NCBI GenBank assembly: GCA_947034885.2 | Contig: OX344752.2 | Span: 1,922,001-1,986,000, forward strand | Reading direction: 5' to 3' | Origin: Thuidium tamariscinum | Lineage: Eukaryota; Streptophyta; Bryopsida; Hypnales; Thuidiaceae | DNA: 64,000 nucleotides | Shown here: piece after piece, positions 24,741-40,397 of the stretch | Layout: each line of letters opens with the position of its first letter | Position numbering within the stretch: position 1 is the first letter of the stretch | Notes under the pieces: model-generated | The model's database searches: none | Told to the model about the DNA's origin: nothing | What the model saw: only the letters and a program-made list of their open reading frames with translations | Translations under genes and position numbers: made by a program

Positions 24741-26120
24741 GTGAGGGATTACATTGAGAATTGTAAACCCAAAGCTTGCATGGCCATACAACAAAGTAGC
24801 TGGATGACTGCTTTCATATTTCTAGCGTGGATAACTCACTTCATTAGACTTGTAAGAGAGAAATATGGCTTGTCACTTGCCAATAGACACCTACTAATTG
24901 CAGATGGTCATGGTTCATATGTTACATTAGAAGTAGTATAGAAGCCTCTAATGGACGGTCTAGGCATTATTACTTTACCTAGTCACACAAGCTATAGACT
25001 GCAGCCACTCGATGTTAGTATCTTCAAACCCTTTAAGACAACGTTCCAGATACCAAGAGATCGATGGACAATACGAAACAAAGGGAAAGCTAAACGGAAA
25101 GAGGAGTTGGCGGAATGGGTGACCTTAGGCTTAAGGAAAGTAGGTACTTACAACATCAAACATTTTGAAAGGCTTCTCCAACACTGGCATCTGGCCGTTG
25201 TGACCATCAGCTATAGATGCATACATGTAACCAAGCTCTTTCTATGGACAACTCTATAGAAAATTAGAATCAAAGGTAGATGGAGAAGACAAGGAAGATG
25301 CCCCCACAACACTAAGCCAAGAAGCTTCAATTGCCGACATGCCCCAAAGCCAAACAACCAATTTCCATTATTTTGTCCCAAACAACGATGACTCTGCCCA
25401 AGCTTCAAAAGATAGTATGGATTTTGAAGAAGGCCTTCCAATGTCTCTTTCTAAGAATCTTTTCCTCCTACCACACATTGAACAACCATAGCGACGGCAA
25501 TCCTAGTCTACCAAGACCCTTGTGCTAGGGGAGGACACTTCCCGTTTTTTAATAACCTACGTGCGGCGGAATTTAGGGCACATTTAAATAATCTTAGGTA
25601 AAATTTATAAGAAATTTACATATAAAATAGGGGACATTAAAAAGGCAAAGTGTTTTAAAAATAAAATAGGGATGATAATATGGCTGATTTTTCTGCTTTA
25701 TGGTAAAATAGGGGCTCTTTTAATGTTGCCAAGTAATGATTACAAGTAATTGATAGCCCCCCTAAAAATACCCCACCGCCGCACGTGGGTCCTCCAAATA
25801 TACAAGAAGTGTCCTCCCCGGGCCCTTGTGGATTATTCAAAATTGATTCTCATAACCTCAACGAACTACATTGCAGCCATGGAAGCGAAAGCAACCAAGA
25901 GAAAAGCTATACTACGAAAACAAGAAGAATGAAGGAATCAAGCGGAGGCACGAAAGCAACGAGTAGAAGAGAAGATGTGCAAGCAAGCGGAGAAGGTGAT
26001 GCGGCTAATCCAAGTAGCGAAAAAAAAGGTAGATAGAGAGAAGGAGAAAGCATAGAAGGCTAGCGAGAGGGTGAAGAAAAAAACAATTGAAGAAAGTCGG
26101 AGGCAACGAAATAGAGGAGG
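24741..26120 (+). pseudogene. pogo/Tigger-like DDE transposase pseudogene
   Basis: The 3' half of a Tc1/pogo-type transposase is recognisable. The segment WMTAFIFLAWITHFI is followed by HLLIADGHGSYVTLEVV, where the Asp at about 24903 would be the second catalytic acid. Next comes LPSHTSYRLQPLDVSIFKPFK, the signature pogo LPPHTSH-LQPLDVxxF block. An in-frame TAG sits at 24939-24941. Further on are frame changes, then a Lys/Glu/Arg-rich C-terminal tail (25830-26120) typical of pogo proteins, with more TAG/TGA stops. A hAT MITE (25525-25822) splits the frame; sequence on both sides joins in frame at its target site. The N-terminal DNA-binding part and first catalytic Asp are not visible, so this is a dead fragment. 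Confidence 0.75.
25525..25822. mobile_element. hAT-type MITE inside the pogo pseudogene
   Basis: The element is 298 bp, flanked by a perfect 8-bp duplication CCCTTGTG (25517-25524 and 25823-25830). The inverted ends are CTAGGGGAGGACACTTC and, reversed, CCCGGGGAGGACACTTC, followed inward by a second complementary block containing ACGTGCGGCGG. An 8-bp duplication is the hallmark of hAT elements. The short AT-rich core has no coding capacity. Confidence 0.9.
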
Positions 26121-26129
26121 GATAGGCCA

Positions 26130-26840
26130 GAGCGACGATGGTGTCGCCGACATGCCGAGCAATGGTGGGGCGGGACAACAGCGTGCCTTTAGGCATTTTC
26201 AAACGAAATTGTAGTTCGTTGGCTCCGCAGCATCGCCTTTGTCAAGCGGGCATAGTGGGGCACGGTGATAGAAACGATGTACTCAACTTGGAGTCCAACT
26301 ACTACAATTTTGCAGGTTGAAGGAAACGGACAACCAAGCATCTAACCATGGGCCAACCTTTTTCATTTTTGGCCTTTACTATACAATTACTTCTGTTCCA
26401 CAGTACCATACGCATGGTATTGTGGTTCACTTCATGGTGGTTTACTGTTCTACATACAATTATTATAGGCACACCTGCCAGCTACCATTGCAATAGCTCA
26501 GAGCAGTCAATGCTTCAATGCCGTTTAGTTGAAGGAGTAGCTACTGACAAGTATAGTTTTCAAGCGATTTTCCACTTTGAGAAAATATTGTGTATTCATG
26601 CTTCTGAGCAACATTAAGTAAACACCACCAATATTTTTCATTTTTTTTTGCATACATGTGATATTATTTTCATCCTTATGTGCTTTGTTTTGGTACTTCA
26701 TTTCTCTTAATTTGATAGTTATAGGTGTTGCTACTTTAAACTTGAAGGAGTTAGGAAAGTAGTTCTAATTTGAAAAACCCAAATCCACTTGATGTGGATG
26801 TCAGAAGGCATGAGTTTCCTTGAATAGTGGAGCTCACTAC
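26130..26840. other. Gene-free stretch
   Basis: No gene or clear repeat was recognised apart from poly-T at 26640. The pogo-like reading frame fades out at the start of this interval. Confidence 0.4.
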
Positions 26841-26844
26841 ATCC

Positions 26845-27002
26845 TCTTGGGGTGGAGGAAGGTGTCTCAATCCATGTAGGATATAAGGATTTGTACTAGT
26901 TTGAATTAGTTGGAGTTCAAAATTTAAACTCCAACTAGTTCAAACTAGTTCAAATCGTTATATACCACATGGGTTGGGGCACCTCCCTCCACCCCATGGG
27001 TA
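26845..27002. repeat. Short hairpin element, family H
   Basis: Arms of about 75-80 bp are complementary. The left arm begins TTGGGGTGGAGGAAGGTG and the right arm reversed begins ATGGGGTGGAGGGAGGTG; the centre is near 26923 (AGTTCAAAATTTAAACT). Larger relatives interrupted by other insertions are at 40020-40361 and 40398-41493. The right arm is followed by a TATATAAGGAG sequence. Confidence 0.7.
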
Positions 27003-27197
27003 TATAAGGAGCCTTGTTCCATTACAAACTCAAATTGTTTTGATATCTCTTCAAGCAAGGAGAGTGAGACCTCAAAGAAATAAATACCAATATATTTGGG
27101 TTTAAATTTAAGGTAAAATAAAATGAAAATCTTGTTAAAAACAAACAAAATTTTAAGGGCTGCTTGCACTATTCAGTAGTGGGACAGATGACTATTA

Positions 27198-27470
27198 AGG
27201 TGGGTACACCCAAAAAAGCCACTTATTCTTATTGTGCCTAGGTCCTGTTATCATGATGTTCAGATTTTTATACAATCTCAAAGGCGAGTGAAAGCATGTT
27301 TCAACACACCAAAGAATAAAGGATTTGGATGTTGTATGCAAAAGTTATTAATGGTCAAAGTTTGTTTCTGAAAGCGCCATCTACAATCTGGGTACATAAC
27401 TGATTTTGGAAATGTATACACAATGTAGATGGAGCTTTAAGGTCAGGTGCCATTTTTTGTGTACCTACCT
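27198..27470. mobile_element. TA-target MITE, family M1, copy 2
   Basis: The element is 273 bp, flanked by TA (27196-27197 and 27471-27472), with ends AGGTGGGTACACCCAAAA and, reversed, AGGTAGGTACACAAAAAA. It is a family member of 12486-12757 and of the partial copy near 40080-40305. The Harbinger transposon starts immediately at its right border: the Harbinger TTA target is the last base of this MITE plus its TA. Confidence 0.85.
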
Positions 27471-28507
27471 TAAGGTCTGTTCCCACCTGCTCTTAAGTTG
27501 GCGTTTTTTGAGGAGGTTTTTTTTCCACAACGCTGTGCATTCACAACGTGGGTTTGAAGTGAATACCGATCCTACATGGAAGCATGGCTAGAAGCCGAGC
27601 CTGATCACAAGTGCTGCAAATACTGACACAGTTAATTTAGAAAGAGTTGTCACACGGGAAATGAATGAAGCCTCCCAACGTAGAGATTTTTCAGCCCCTT
27701 GGACACGGTAACGTGCATGCGCTGGCCACATCCATTACGGCAAGCATGCAGGCTTTAATTAGCCGTCAGTGCTGGCTTCACTGTGCTTCAGGTATTAGAT
27801 TAATGAAACTCAGCTCAGAATTGCATGAAGTGGGCTGACAATGACAGTTCAAACCCCTTTCACTGTTAGACACCATTGAACAAGCACCGGAAATTAGGCA
27901 GCGCGACAGGAGAGGACGAATTCTGGAGCTTTTTGGAAGAACATCGCCAGCGTACGTAAACTCTGCAGCTGAGTGGCACTACCGCAGGTCTCCGTAATCA
28001 CTGTGAGTTAAGATAATGACGGATCGACGTGGCTTACGTCGTTGCTCTTAACAAATGCGTGCAATTTTTGTATGGGAATCATCTTTAAATTCAGTGCAGC
28101 ATAAAGTACCGAATTGGTAGGTAATTCCATCTCAGCGTGAACAATTTTGACTACGGTTGGTTGTCGTTCATGTCTTCTTCACATGAGACCGAAACATGCT
28201 TTCACCGTTGCACTTCTGACTGTACAAAAGCTTTGACCTGGACAGGTAAGACCGAAATTGAACTATGCAATATCGTTCTAATCTGAATTTGTCGTCATTT
28301 TGACCCCGTATTCCTCCAATTAGTAACGTCACGCACGCACTGCTAAATTCTAGATTCAGCGCGCCATTAATGTTCCCATGTAACACTCTCCGTATGTTTG
28401 GGCTTTCACGGAAACAAATCATGAAGAAGCTGCACGACTAGAGAGAGTAGATTTGAACAATTTTGTATGCCGTGACATGCTTCATGTGCAGCGAACTGTG
28501 GAGCAGT

Positions 28508-30364
28508 ATGGACCGCCGACGCAAAGCCAGTCGATCACTACATCCGCAAGCACAGAATACTACCGCCAGCACAGGTGAGTCCCATTATAAGTCAATCACA
28601 TTACATGCATGTTACACGTGAAATTCAAAGTTTTGCCGCTTATTACTTGAAATGAACTCCGTCCATGTCAAGTCACAGCTTCTCTGAGATTTGATTGAGC
28701 ACTTCATGTCCTGCTTCTGATTCTTTCACCAACTTCACGAATGGCTCCTGCTTGAGAGAATGACGTTATAAACATACCATGCCGTCAAGTGTTTGTCCTG
28801 ATAGTTGGTTCACTTTGTAGTTTATGTCAAGTACACTCTCTACCATGCATTCGCTCATGTAAAGAAAGACGTGATCGAAGTCCACCAGTTTGATTCATGC
28901 AAGGCGACCTGTGGTTGGAAGTGTGCACATATCAGTACATCACACATGAATTGACTAACGTATCTCAAGATTTAGCAAGTGCTGCAACTTACAGCTTCGT
29001 CGTCTCTTCATGCCTTCATCACCTGTGCAGGTGGAACTTCATCCTTCACTGAGTACGAGAGCTGCAGACGGAGCCGCAATTCCCGAGCGCAAAGCGGCTG
29101 TACCCACAGTCCTCAGGTCAGTGAAGACAATGCGAGTCAAGGGAAACGTCCACGGAAAGAGCGCGGTCCAAACTGGACCCCGACGGAGGTCCTCATACTC
29201 ATCCAAGCCAGACGAGATCTACATCTCGATGAACTAGACAATAGCGATCCCCGTCTGCTCATGATGACCGACAGCGAGAAGTGGGCCAGTGTGTCACACG
29301 ATCTCATGCTCTCCGGCTATACCCAAGGGCTGCGTGATCCAGCTTCATGCAAGGCAAAGTGGCATTTGCTGCTACCCGATTACAAACGAATTGCAGATTA
29401 TTTCGCCAAAACTGGAATGAATGTCAATGAATACTGGGACTTAATTCCGGAGCAGAGAAAGGAGCGGTCATTGCCGAAGCATTTCTCACAGGAGTTCTTC
29501 GAAGCTATGCACGAGTGGATGGGGAATCGTCCTCAGATCAAGCCACCACATGTCCGTGACTTGCTCTCCCCCCTGGATGGGAATTTTGAAAATGTTGACG
29601 CTGATGTTGAGGAGAATAATGACGATGGCGATGAAGAAACTCACCCTTCCGATGATGAACCCATGCCGCCGGTTGTTCCTGTCCAGTGCGACACGGACAG
29701 TACAGGGCATGTGCCTCTACCAGAGCCGAATACTCAGGCTTGCAATGCATCGTCCCCTCCTCCAGCGGTTCCAGAAATGACCCCAAAGAAGGCGCAACGT
29801 GCCAGCCAGGTGCCGGCAGGAGTGGTGCCGATCACGCTCAGTGATTCCATGGCATCAGGGAGTGCTTCGAAGAGACGTGCAGGAAATACGGTGGTGAAAA
29901 GGAAATACGTTTCGAGGCATACGATTATGGCAGAGGCTACAAAAGCAACGGGAGCTGCCATGGCTACTCAGATGAGCGACATTGCGGGTGCCACTCTTGA
30001 AGTAGAGCGCACCAAAATGAATGTGCAACGAGAACTTTTCTGTGAACAGATGGAGTACCAGAAAAAGCGAGACCTTCAGCAGCATGAGACAGCCATTGTT
30101 GCGAATGACAATTCCAGAATGACCATCATGAAGCAAGCAGAAATGGTAAATTGTTTCGCTCAATTGACACATGTTCTTAGTCGAGGACTCGGAGCTGTTG
30201 CCCCCGGAGATGAGGGATACCACCACCTGGCCACCTTTCCTTCCGCAATTTCTGATCACATGCAGAGCCCGACTGCATGCATGCCAACTACTGCCGAGAG
30301 AGAGGGAGATAAGTTCGCTCCCCCATCTCGGCCTAATTCTCCTGTTCCGTCCCGCATGATGTAG
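28508..30364 (+). CDS. Harbinger Myb/SANT-like DNA-binding protein
   Basis: Second protein of PIF/Harbinger elements; in known members it binds DNA with the transposase and helps its nuclear import. Proposed exons are 28508-28574 and 29031-30364, joined in phase 1 (ACAG|GTGAGT, acceptor GTGCAG), giving 466 residues. A trihelix-type Myb/SANT-like domain spans about residues 68-150, beginning GPNWTPTEVLILIQAR and with a later CKAKWHLLLPDYKRI. An acidic stretch (ENNDDGDEETHPSDDE) and a Pro-rich linker follow, then a Lys/Arg patch (KRKYVSRH) and a helical Gln/Glu/Met-rich C-terminus that may be coiled coil. The first exon is inferred. An alternative start within the intron (28979) would give a longer, less family-like N-terminus. 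It resembles host trihelix factors, but its place inside the TIRs marks it as transposon-encoded. Confidence 0.85.
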
Positions 30365-30853
30365 AATTGATGTTGGCAGATATCGTGCATGTATATGTAG
30401 CTTTCTCAGTTAAACTTCATAGTATATCGGCTGTAAGTAATCATATGCGATAGGAGAATACGTTCTGCTATAGGACGCAGATCAGACCTTTCTTGAAGCG
30501 CATGATTATGTAGTACAAAGCATAGACAAGTGCATCTTTTACTAGTAAATGTACAGTTATATTCTGCAAGTGTAACTGCTGTACATAGCAAAACCAAAAA
30601 AGAAAAAAAAAAGAAAAAAAAGAAAAAATTGTAAATACTTCAGCTTGTCCTCGAATATGTCCTGAGTAGGCTACCGTCTTCATATTCAGAAAATAGAATA
30701 GAAAAGGCTCAAGCGCAAAAGACTAAGCTAATATAGGGCCGATACAGTAACGGACATGCCTTCATGTGAGCACTTCAAACGACAAACATGCTCTCAAAAA
30801 ATAACAGTGAGAAAAATTAACTGATGTGGCTAGTCTTCATGTGCCACCAGCAG
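30365..30853. other. Convergent spacer between the two Harbinger genes
   Basis: This is AT-rich intergenic DNA inside the transposon, with an A/G-rich tract at 30590-30627. Both genes end toward it, so it must hold both 3' ends and poly(A) signals. Confidence 0.5.
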
Positions 30854-32203
30854 TTACAGAGTTGGTCGCCGGCGTGCTACCAAATACTCGCCCAATTGTC
30901 GTCGTTTGATATCTGCAGCAGATGCTTGGGCTTCGGCGTCCTCAGTAACACGGTTCACAGGAGGTCGAAACTCTGGAGCTGGCGAAGCCTCTTCCATTCC
31001 CTCATCCTGCAGAACTTGTAAGAACTGCTCCACGTCTTCATGAGACTGCCGTAAGAGAATGTTGTGAAGAATCGCACAACATACAATGACATCGGGCAGG
31101 AAATGCAGGTGCAGCTCTGTCTTACCAAGTAACTCACGAAATGATTGTTTTAATATCCCAAAGGCGTTTTCCACTACCGCGCGACCTTTGCAGAGCTTCC
31201 TGTTTAGCAATGTCTCCGAGACAGGCATAGGTGCGATGCGACGATGAGGAGTCATAATCCAGGGTAACAAAGGGTATCCCGAATCTGCAAGAAGGTAAGG
31301 ACTGAACCCGTCAACTTCCATTTCGGGGTTCATGATACTACCTTGAGTCGCCAAGTGATGAAGTGTCGATCTCCTGAGAACCCTACTGTCGTTTGTGCTT
31401 CCTGGCATACCCACGTATAAATCCAAGAATCGTTTGTCACAGTCCACCATTGCCTGGCAGTTGAGACTGTAACCGCCGCTTTTGAAGTAATAGTAGTCTG
31501 CAGGACAGAATTTCGGTTTGGCAATGGCTATGTGAACACCATCCAACGCACCCACTACAGCAGGTAGGGAACACATTCGGCTGAATTTATCTTGTATGTC
31601 CCGCAGACGCTCTCCGGAGGGCCACGAAATTTCATGTTTCAAGCAATCATTGATTGCATGCACCACCTCCCTCAGAATTTTCGATACGGTGCTCCTCCCC
31701 ACCGCAAACATCTCACTACATATAGTGTAATTTGCTCCATGAGTGAGTTTGAACAAGGTGCATGCCACTCTAACAACCACAGGAACTGCGAGGCGGTATT
31801 TGGTGTCTTTCTTCTGAATGTGCGGGCGAATGACCTCAGCTAAAGCGAAGACGGCCGGTTTCGTCATACGAAACATGGAAACCCAACGGCTGTTGTCATA
31901 CTCATGAAGAAGGAATCTGCTGAACCAAGTAGTAGATCGCGGCTTCACCCAGTACGTCACTTCATCGTCAAACACACTCAGAGCAGTGCACAACTGGAAA
32001 TTCTGCGCAGTAGAGCGCATAATTCGCTCAGTGTTCTGAGATGGGCCTGGTTCGTTCTGAAGAAGACTCCGCAGCACGTCATCGTCGTCTTCCATGTAGA
32101 CGGGTGGCCCAATTCTGGAAGGATCAGCTTCGGCATAAACGAGGAGCATGAACATCCACAACGCGAATGCCACAGCTGTAGCAGGGTCAGTGAGGACATC
32201 CAT
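30854..32203 (-). CDS. PIF/Harbinger transposase (HARBI1-like, DDE_Tnp_4)
   Basis: Nuclear DDE nuclease that excises and integrates the element. The protein has 449 residues, near the family norm. A helix-turn-helix-like segment lies around 161-180 (FAVGRSTVSKILREV). The catalytic acids are visible as D221 in GALDGVH, D307 in LADSGYP and E345 in RAVVENAFG. Other family blocks are YYYFKSGGYSLNCQAMVD, GMPGSTNDSRVL and CCAILHNILL. The start at 32203 (MDVLTDP) was chosen because an acceptor-like TTGCAG lies just upstream (ends near 32223), suggesting a 5'-UTR intron; an in-frame upstream Met exists at 32242. No stop or frameshift was seen. It converges with the Myb/SANT-like gene of the same element. 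Confidence 0.93.
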   Translation of the reverse strand: MDVLTDPATAVAFALWMFMLLVYAEADPSRIGPPVYMEDDDDVLRSLLQNEPGPSQNTERIMRSTAQNFQLCTALSVFDDEVTYWVKPRSTTWFSRFLLHEYDNSRWVSMFRMTKPAVFALAEVIRPHIQKKDTKYRLAVPVVVRVACTLFKLTHGANYTICSEMFAVGRSTVSKILREVVHAINDCLKHEISWPSGERLRDIQDKFSRMCSLPAVVGALDGVHIAIAKPKFCPADYYYFKSGGYSLNCQAMVDCDKRFLDLYVGMPGSTNDSRVLRRSTLHHLATQGSIMNPEMEVDGFSPYLLADSGYPLLPWIMTPHRRIAPMPVSETLLNRKLCKGRAVVENAFGILKQSFRELLGKTELHLHFLPDVIVCCAILHNILLRQSHEDVEQFLQVLQDEGMEEASPAPEFRPPVNRVTEDAEAQASAADIKRRQLGEYLVARRRPTL

Positions 32204-33424
32204 GGTCACCAGATCTCTGTTTCTGCAATGTAAGAAAAACAAATTAGGCCGTCTATGATATGGCCACAGCCGCTTTCAATCTTTCATCGAGGGAGCTTAT
32301 AATCAAAATTCAGATGATCAGACTGAGGACGGAACCGACACTGAATTATCGATCCAGATCGTGACACTCCACCGTCATTGGAACATGTAAGCCAAGAGCC
32401 TGACGACCTCACTCGTAAATCCAAGTACGAAGAAAACACTGAAGTGAGCAGCCACGGACTAAACATAGGAAACGGAAGAACACAGACATCTGTTCGGCTT
32501 GGCAGTGTTGAACGTGTCGTAGGGAAATAGCGGCAACCCTACCTGAGAAAGCGAATGCAATTGAAACGAACGCCTCGTATGGAGCGCAGGCGGTGCAGAC
32601 ACGTTCAACAGTACTTGAAATTCCTCGCGTCCTTGTCCACTATCGCCTCCCACTATTGTCAAAGCTGTGCACACTACTTCCTCCCCGAGCAGCAGACGCC
32701 ACAAAATGCACGGCAACTCGATACGCCTCTATCCACCTCAAACATCGCATGAACCGCCTACAGTCACTTTGCAAATCCACAACCGAGTTTTGTCAAAAAC
32801 CAACTCCAGAACCGTGCTTCATCGTTGTCATGGCGAAACCCCATCGTAGCAGTGCATCCCGTTACTGTAGCTTCAAGAATTAACGGTCTCCATCACCGCA
32901 CTTACTGTACGCAAAAGCACGAGTGAACTGACTGTACTCCACAGTCTCTCACGCTTGAAAGTGGCCGCACTCACAGGTTCGGTGCCGAACCTGCGCTAGT
33001 GTGAAACGCGCCGCATTTAACTGGATAAACTTGCCTGAACTAAAACTTTTGTTGTGAAGTAGCAGCAGGTGGGAACAGACCTTTACACGGCCTGGCCAGA
33101 ATTGGAGAGGGCCTCATCCTGAGCCAAATTCTGAGTCATGCGGTGGAGATGGATCAACGGTCGGTTCCTGAAGGTGGTTCGCTACTTCGCTTAGCGAACC
33201 TCGGTATCTGAGCTACAGGCTCGGCAGGTGTGTCCGGGACTTCGGGGGCACCCTAACCTAAAATTTCAGATTGGGTGCTTACTTCTCTCTGATTCTGGTC
33301 CCTGGACATCCGTCGCAAGGCGAGGCGAGCATCACCAGACGGACGGAATTGCTTTTCAAAACGCTGCCTCGCAGCGTCATAAATTAGCAGCCGTGCTATT
33401 TCGCATTGTCGCCTCCCTCTCACC

Positions 33425-35359
<1,935 letters not shown>

Positions 35360-37111
35360 GTTTTAAGCTTGAGGAAGTTGAGTGCATGTGTGAGTGGTTG
35401 TGCGGCATCTGTAATGTTGATTTGTTTTTTATTTGTTCTGTACTGGACCGGAGTCTTTGGAGAGGGCAGCTTTGCTCTACGGACCTTTCTATGTTTTCCT
35501 TGACGTATTGGTTGACGATGAAACTAGTCGTATATTGTAGATCAAGTGCCACATCCAATGCAGGGCGTACATTGTCCCCCTTGGGTCAGTGCTGTGCCGG
35601 AGAATTCATAATCAGACTCATTGGTGTATAAAAGCTTTGTCAGATTCACACCTGTGGATTGCAAGCAGAAATAAGATGAGCAAGTTCAGCTACCATGGTC
35701 GAATTGACAGGGAGTGATGTCAATGACTCATCTTTGTGTCTAGGCCGAGCCAAACTTGTCGCTAAGTTGAGATGTTCATGAAGTGTTTTTGTACGCGCTG
35801 ATCCAGATTTCCAGTAGAGTTGCAAACCTCGATCAGACACATGTAACCGCTTTGATTCATATTTTAGCACTCTTTTTGAATTAATTATAAAATTTTGAAG
35901 TTGAAGTAGGGTGTTCTAGAATCGTTCCCACTTTGAAATGTTCGCTTTTGAAACTTCCAACATGTTCATTGGAATAGAGGAATTTTTTTGAGTAGGGCAT
36001 TAAAAGCCCAGCTTAAATGTAAAATGAACTCTGTAAGCCCTTCAAGCTTTTGATTGCCAAGCTGGTCAAATGATTGTCCTTGTTAAGTTGGCTACTTTAA
36101 TTGTTTGGGGTTTGTGATTGTAGCGACAATATGGGCAAGAGTTGCATTTGAGAACTTCTAAACCATATTCAATACCCAAATCTAGTTTTAACAGAAAAAA
36201 AGCTCAATCTACTAAAATACATTATTTAGACAAAAAGCAAACCATTTTTTGGATAAACTATTCTATACAATTGACTACTAGTATGGTAGATCAACCCATT
36301 TCCACCAACTTTCTATTTCCCCCATCTTATTTTTAGCCCCATCTCTACCTGAGAACTCATCCAAACCCATTTACATATTTGACAATTTCAATGCAAAAAA
36401 TCAAACTTGGGTAACACATTAGTCCAGAATTGGTGGACATTCAAGTGCTAAATAGATATATAGAATGACAATTGGAAGTTGTTTTGAAGATGTTTATGAC
36501 CTCACTATATGGGCAATTATGTAATTCTTGAAAGACCACACCAAAAATTCCAATATTACTTGGAAAATAATAATTCCATGAGGGTTCGGTTTGTGAAACA
36601 TGTACACCCCTCTGATAAATATGAGCCCCTTGGATTACCCCAAAATATTTAGATTGCAAATCAGGATGGTAATAGGCTTGTCTACCATAATTTGACTTAA
36701 AATTCATTCAATCATGTGGATATCCAGATGAAATTCAATGTGAACAAATCCGAAAGTCACTTCGCGTCCTTCCAAGTTTGACGCTGTCTTTGAGGGAATC
36801 GAAGGAGGGCCAAGTCATACAAGGTATGAATTTGGAACAATAATCTTGCAACGAGGGATTCTCTATGGTAACCACGCCTAAAATCACGCAAATAAGCAAT
36901 TCAACATTGTTTAGGAATCAGGGTCAGAAAACGAGACAACCGTATCAATCTTTCTTCTTGACGAGTCACAAGAAAATTCAACACATATCCTAGCTCAGAC
37001 TATAGCATACAACAGTAAAACAGAGGTGGCGTTCCGACATAATCCCGTTTCAGGGAAAAAAGAAAGAAAAAACCCGTCATAGAGACACTCGAAGAGAAAT
37101 AATGAATAAAA
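35360..37111. other. Spacer between the eL43 inverted repeats
   Basis: This 1,752-bp spacer holds the 3' flanks of both eL43 genes at its edges and a very AT-rich centre (about 35870-36720). No other gene was recognised. Its two halves are not obvious reverse complements of each other. Confidence 0.6.
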
Positions 37112-39062
<1,951 letters not shown>

Positions 39063-40015
39063 GGCGAGAAAGACGCGACGAAGCGAGGCAGCGTGGCTGC
39101 AATTGCGCTTCGAGGCTGCGTTAGGAGAGCAACTTCGGGAAGGGGATGGTGGCGGGCTTCAACTGCAAAAGATTGAGAAAGAGACAGACCACACAGAGCA
39201 GAAGCACGCAATCTAGGTTTGGGTGCCCCTGCCTGTCAGGCGTTTAAAACCGTACCTCTTGCTCCGGCACCGAGGCTTTTGTGCCGAACCTCCCTCATTT
39301 CGCTCTTTCATCACCCCAAAATAGGGTTTCGGGCTCTTCCAAAATACGTACTGAAAAAATTATGGTTTAGAGCATCCCCATGGCTGCACAGAATTTGCTT
39401 GTTTAGAGTACTCTATTGATGTAACCGGCCACTGTAATCATTTGTTCCATTGTGAAATGCTAAATGCAAAACTTTAAGAGAGAGAGAGAGTCACCAAGAA
39501 TTTCGGTTTCTTTTGTTTCAAAAAACAAGAATAGTGTGACCATGAAGCTTTGTCTTAGGTGAACAATAATACTAGCTTTATTGTTGGAAAATACTAAAAT
39601 ACTAAATATAGGGAAAATTAAACAAAATTATTAAAATAAAATAAATAGTGAATTCAACAAAATTTGCTTAGGCAACCTTCTTTGGCCAACCAAAAGTCCA
39701 CCTAGGTCCTAGGCTTCCTCCTTCCCTTGACCAAATAGGAGACCCCCAAGCAACCCCGCAGCAAATGTTTGTTTATGTCATTATGTTGTAGTGTGAATTG
39801 GATCATAGGTAAGATTTGGAAACAGAGATCCAAAACCCACCATAGTCAATGCCATGGACTCTGTCCAAAAGGACAAAGCCAACAAGGAAAACAAATTGAT
39901 TTCTACCTCTTTAAAAATTGCATCACATCTCATTTGTTTCCAAATTAAGTGAAAGAGGACTACCTCATATTGCCTCGAATATTGTTAGCTTGGATTAATT
40001 GCCAATGGTGGAAAA
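39063..40015. other. eL43 copy 2 upstream region, then AT-rich DNA
   Basis: 39063-39240 is GC-richer and probably the 5' UTR and promoter of eL43 copy 2. A GA microsatellite lies at 39477-39491. From 39540 on the sequence is AT-rich with no gene recognised. Confidence 0.45.
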
Positions 40016-40019
40016 CCTC

Positions 40020-40361
40020 CCTATATGCTCAAGGGGTGGAAGGAGATTCTCCAACCTACATGGAATATTAGGCTATTCAAATCTTGATATAGTCCTATTG
40101 ACAAGTGAAAGCATATTCCAATGGACCAAAAAGTGTAGCGTTTGGATACAATTAATATGCAAAAGTTATTAACAATCAAAGTTTGTTTTTGAAAGCTTCA
40201 TGATCTACAATCTATATACATAACTGATTTTTAAAATGTACACAAATTATAAACGACACTTTAAGGTCAAGTGCACTTTTGGAAGTACTCACTATAATTT
40301 AAAATCTCACATACCCCACATAGGTTAGAGGATCTCCCTCCATCCTATGAAGATATAGAAA
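40020..40361. repeat. Hairpin element family H, split by M1 MITE copy 3
   Basis: The left arm (40031-40070, AAGGGGTGGAAGGAGATTCT...) and the right arm reversed (40315-40355, AGGATGGAGGGAGATCCTCT...) are complementary like the arms of the 26845-27002 element. Between them lies a degraded M1 MITE copy (about 40080-40305) that matches 27270-27450 in the same orientation (for example ATGCAAAAGTTATTAA). It is a nested insertion. Confidence 0.65.
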
Positions 40362-40397
40362 GCTTTGTATTTCCAACAAAAAAAAACCTCTTTAAAT

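Larger units (their letters stand above)
27473..33082. mobile_element. Complete PIF/Harbinger DNA transposon (5,610 bp)
   Basis: Perfect 19-bp terminal inverted repeats AGGTCTGTTCCCACCTGCT (27473-27491 and, reversed, 33064-33082) are flanked by a TTA target duplication (27470-27472 and 33083-33085), diagnostic for PIF/Harbinger. Inside are two convergent genes: a Myb/SANT-like DNA-binding protein on the plus strand (28508-30364) and a DDE transposase on the minus strand (30854-32203). Both frames are open, and the TIRs and target duplications are perfect. The element therefore looks young and possibly autonomous. Confidence 0.95.

Noticed and set aside
29486..30259. Minus-strand frames opposite the Harbinger Myb/SANT gene
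   Set aside because: Antisense shadows of a well-supported gene.
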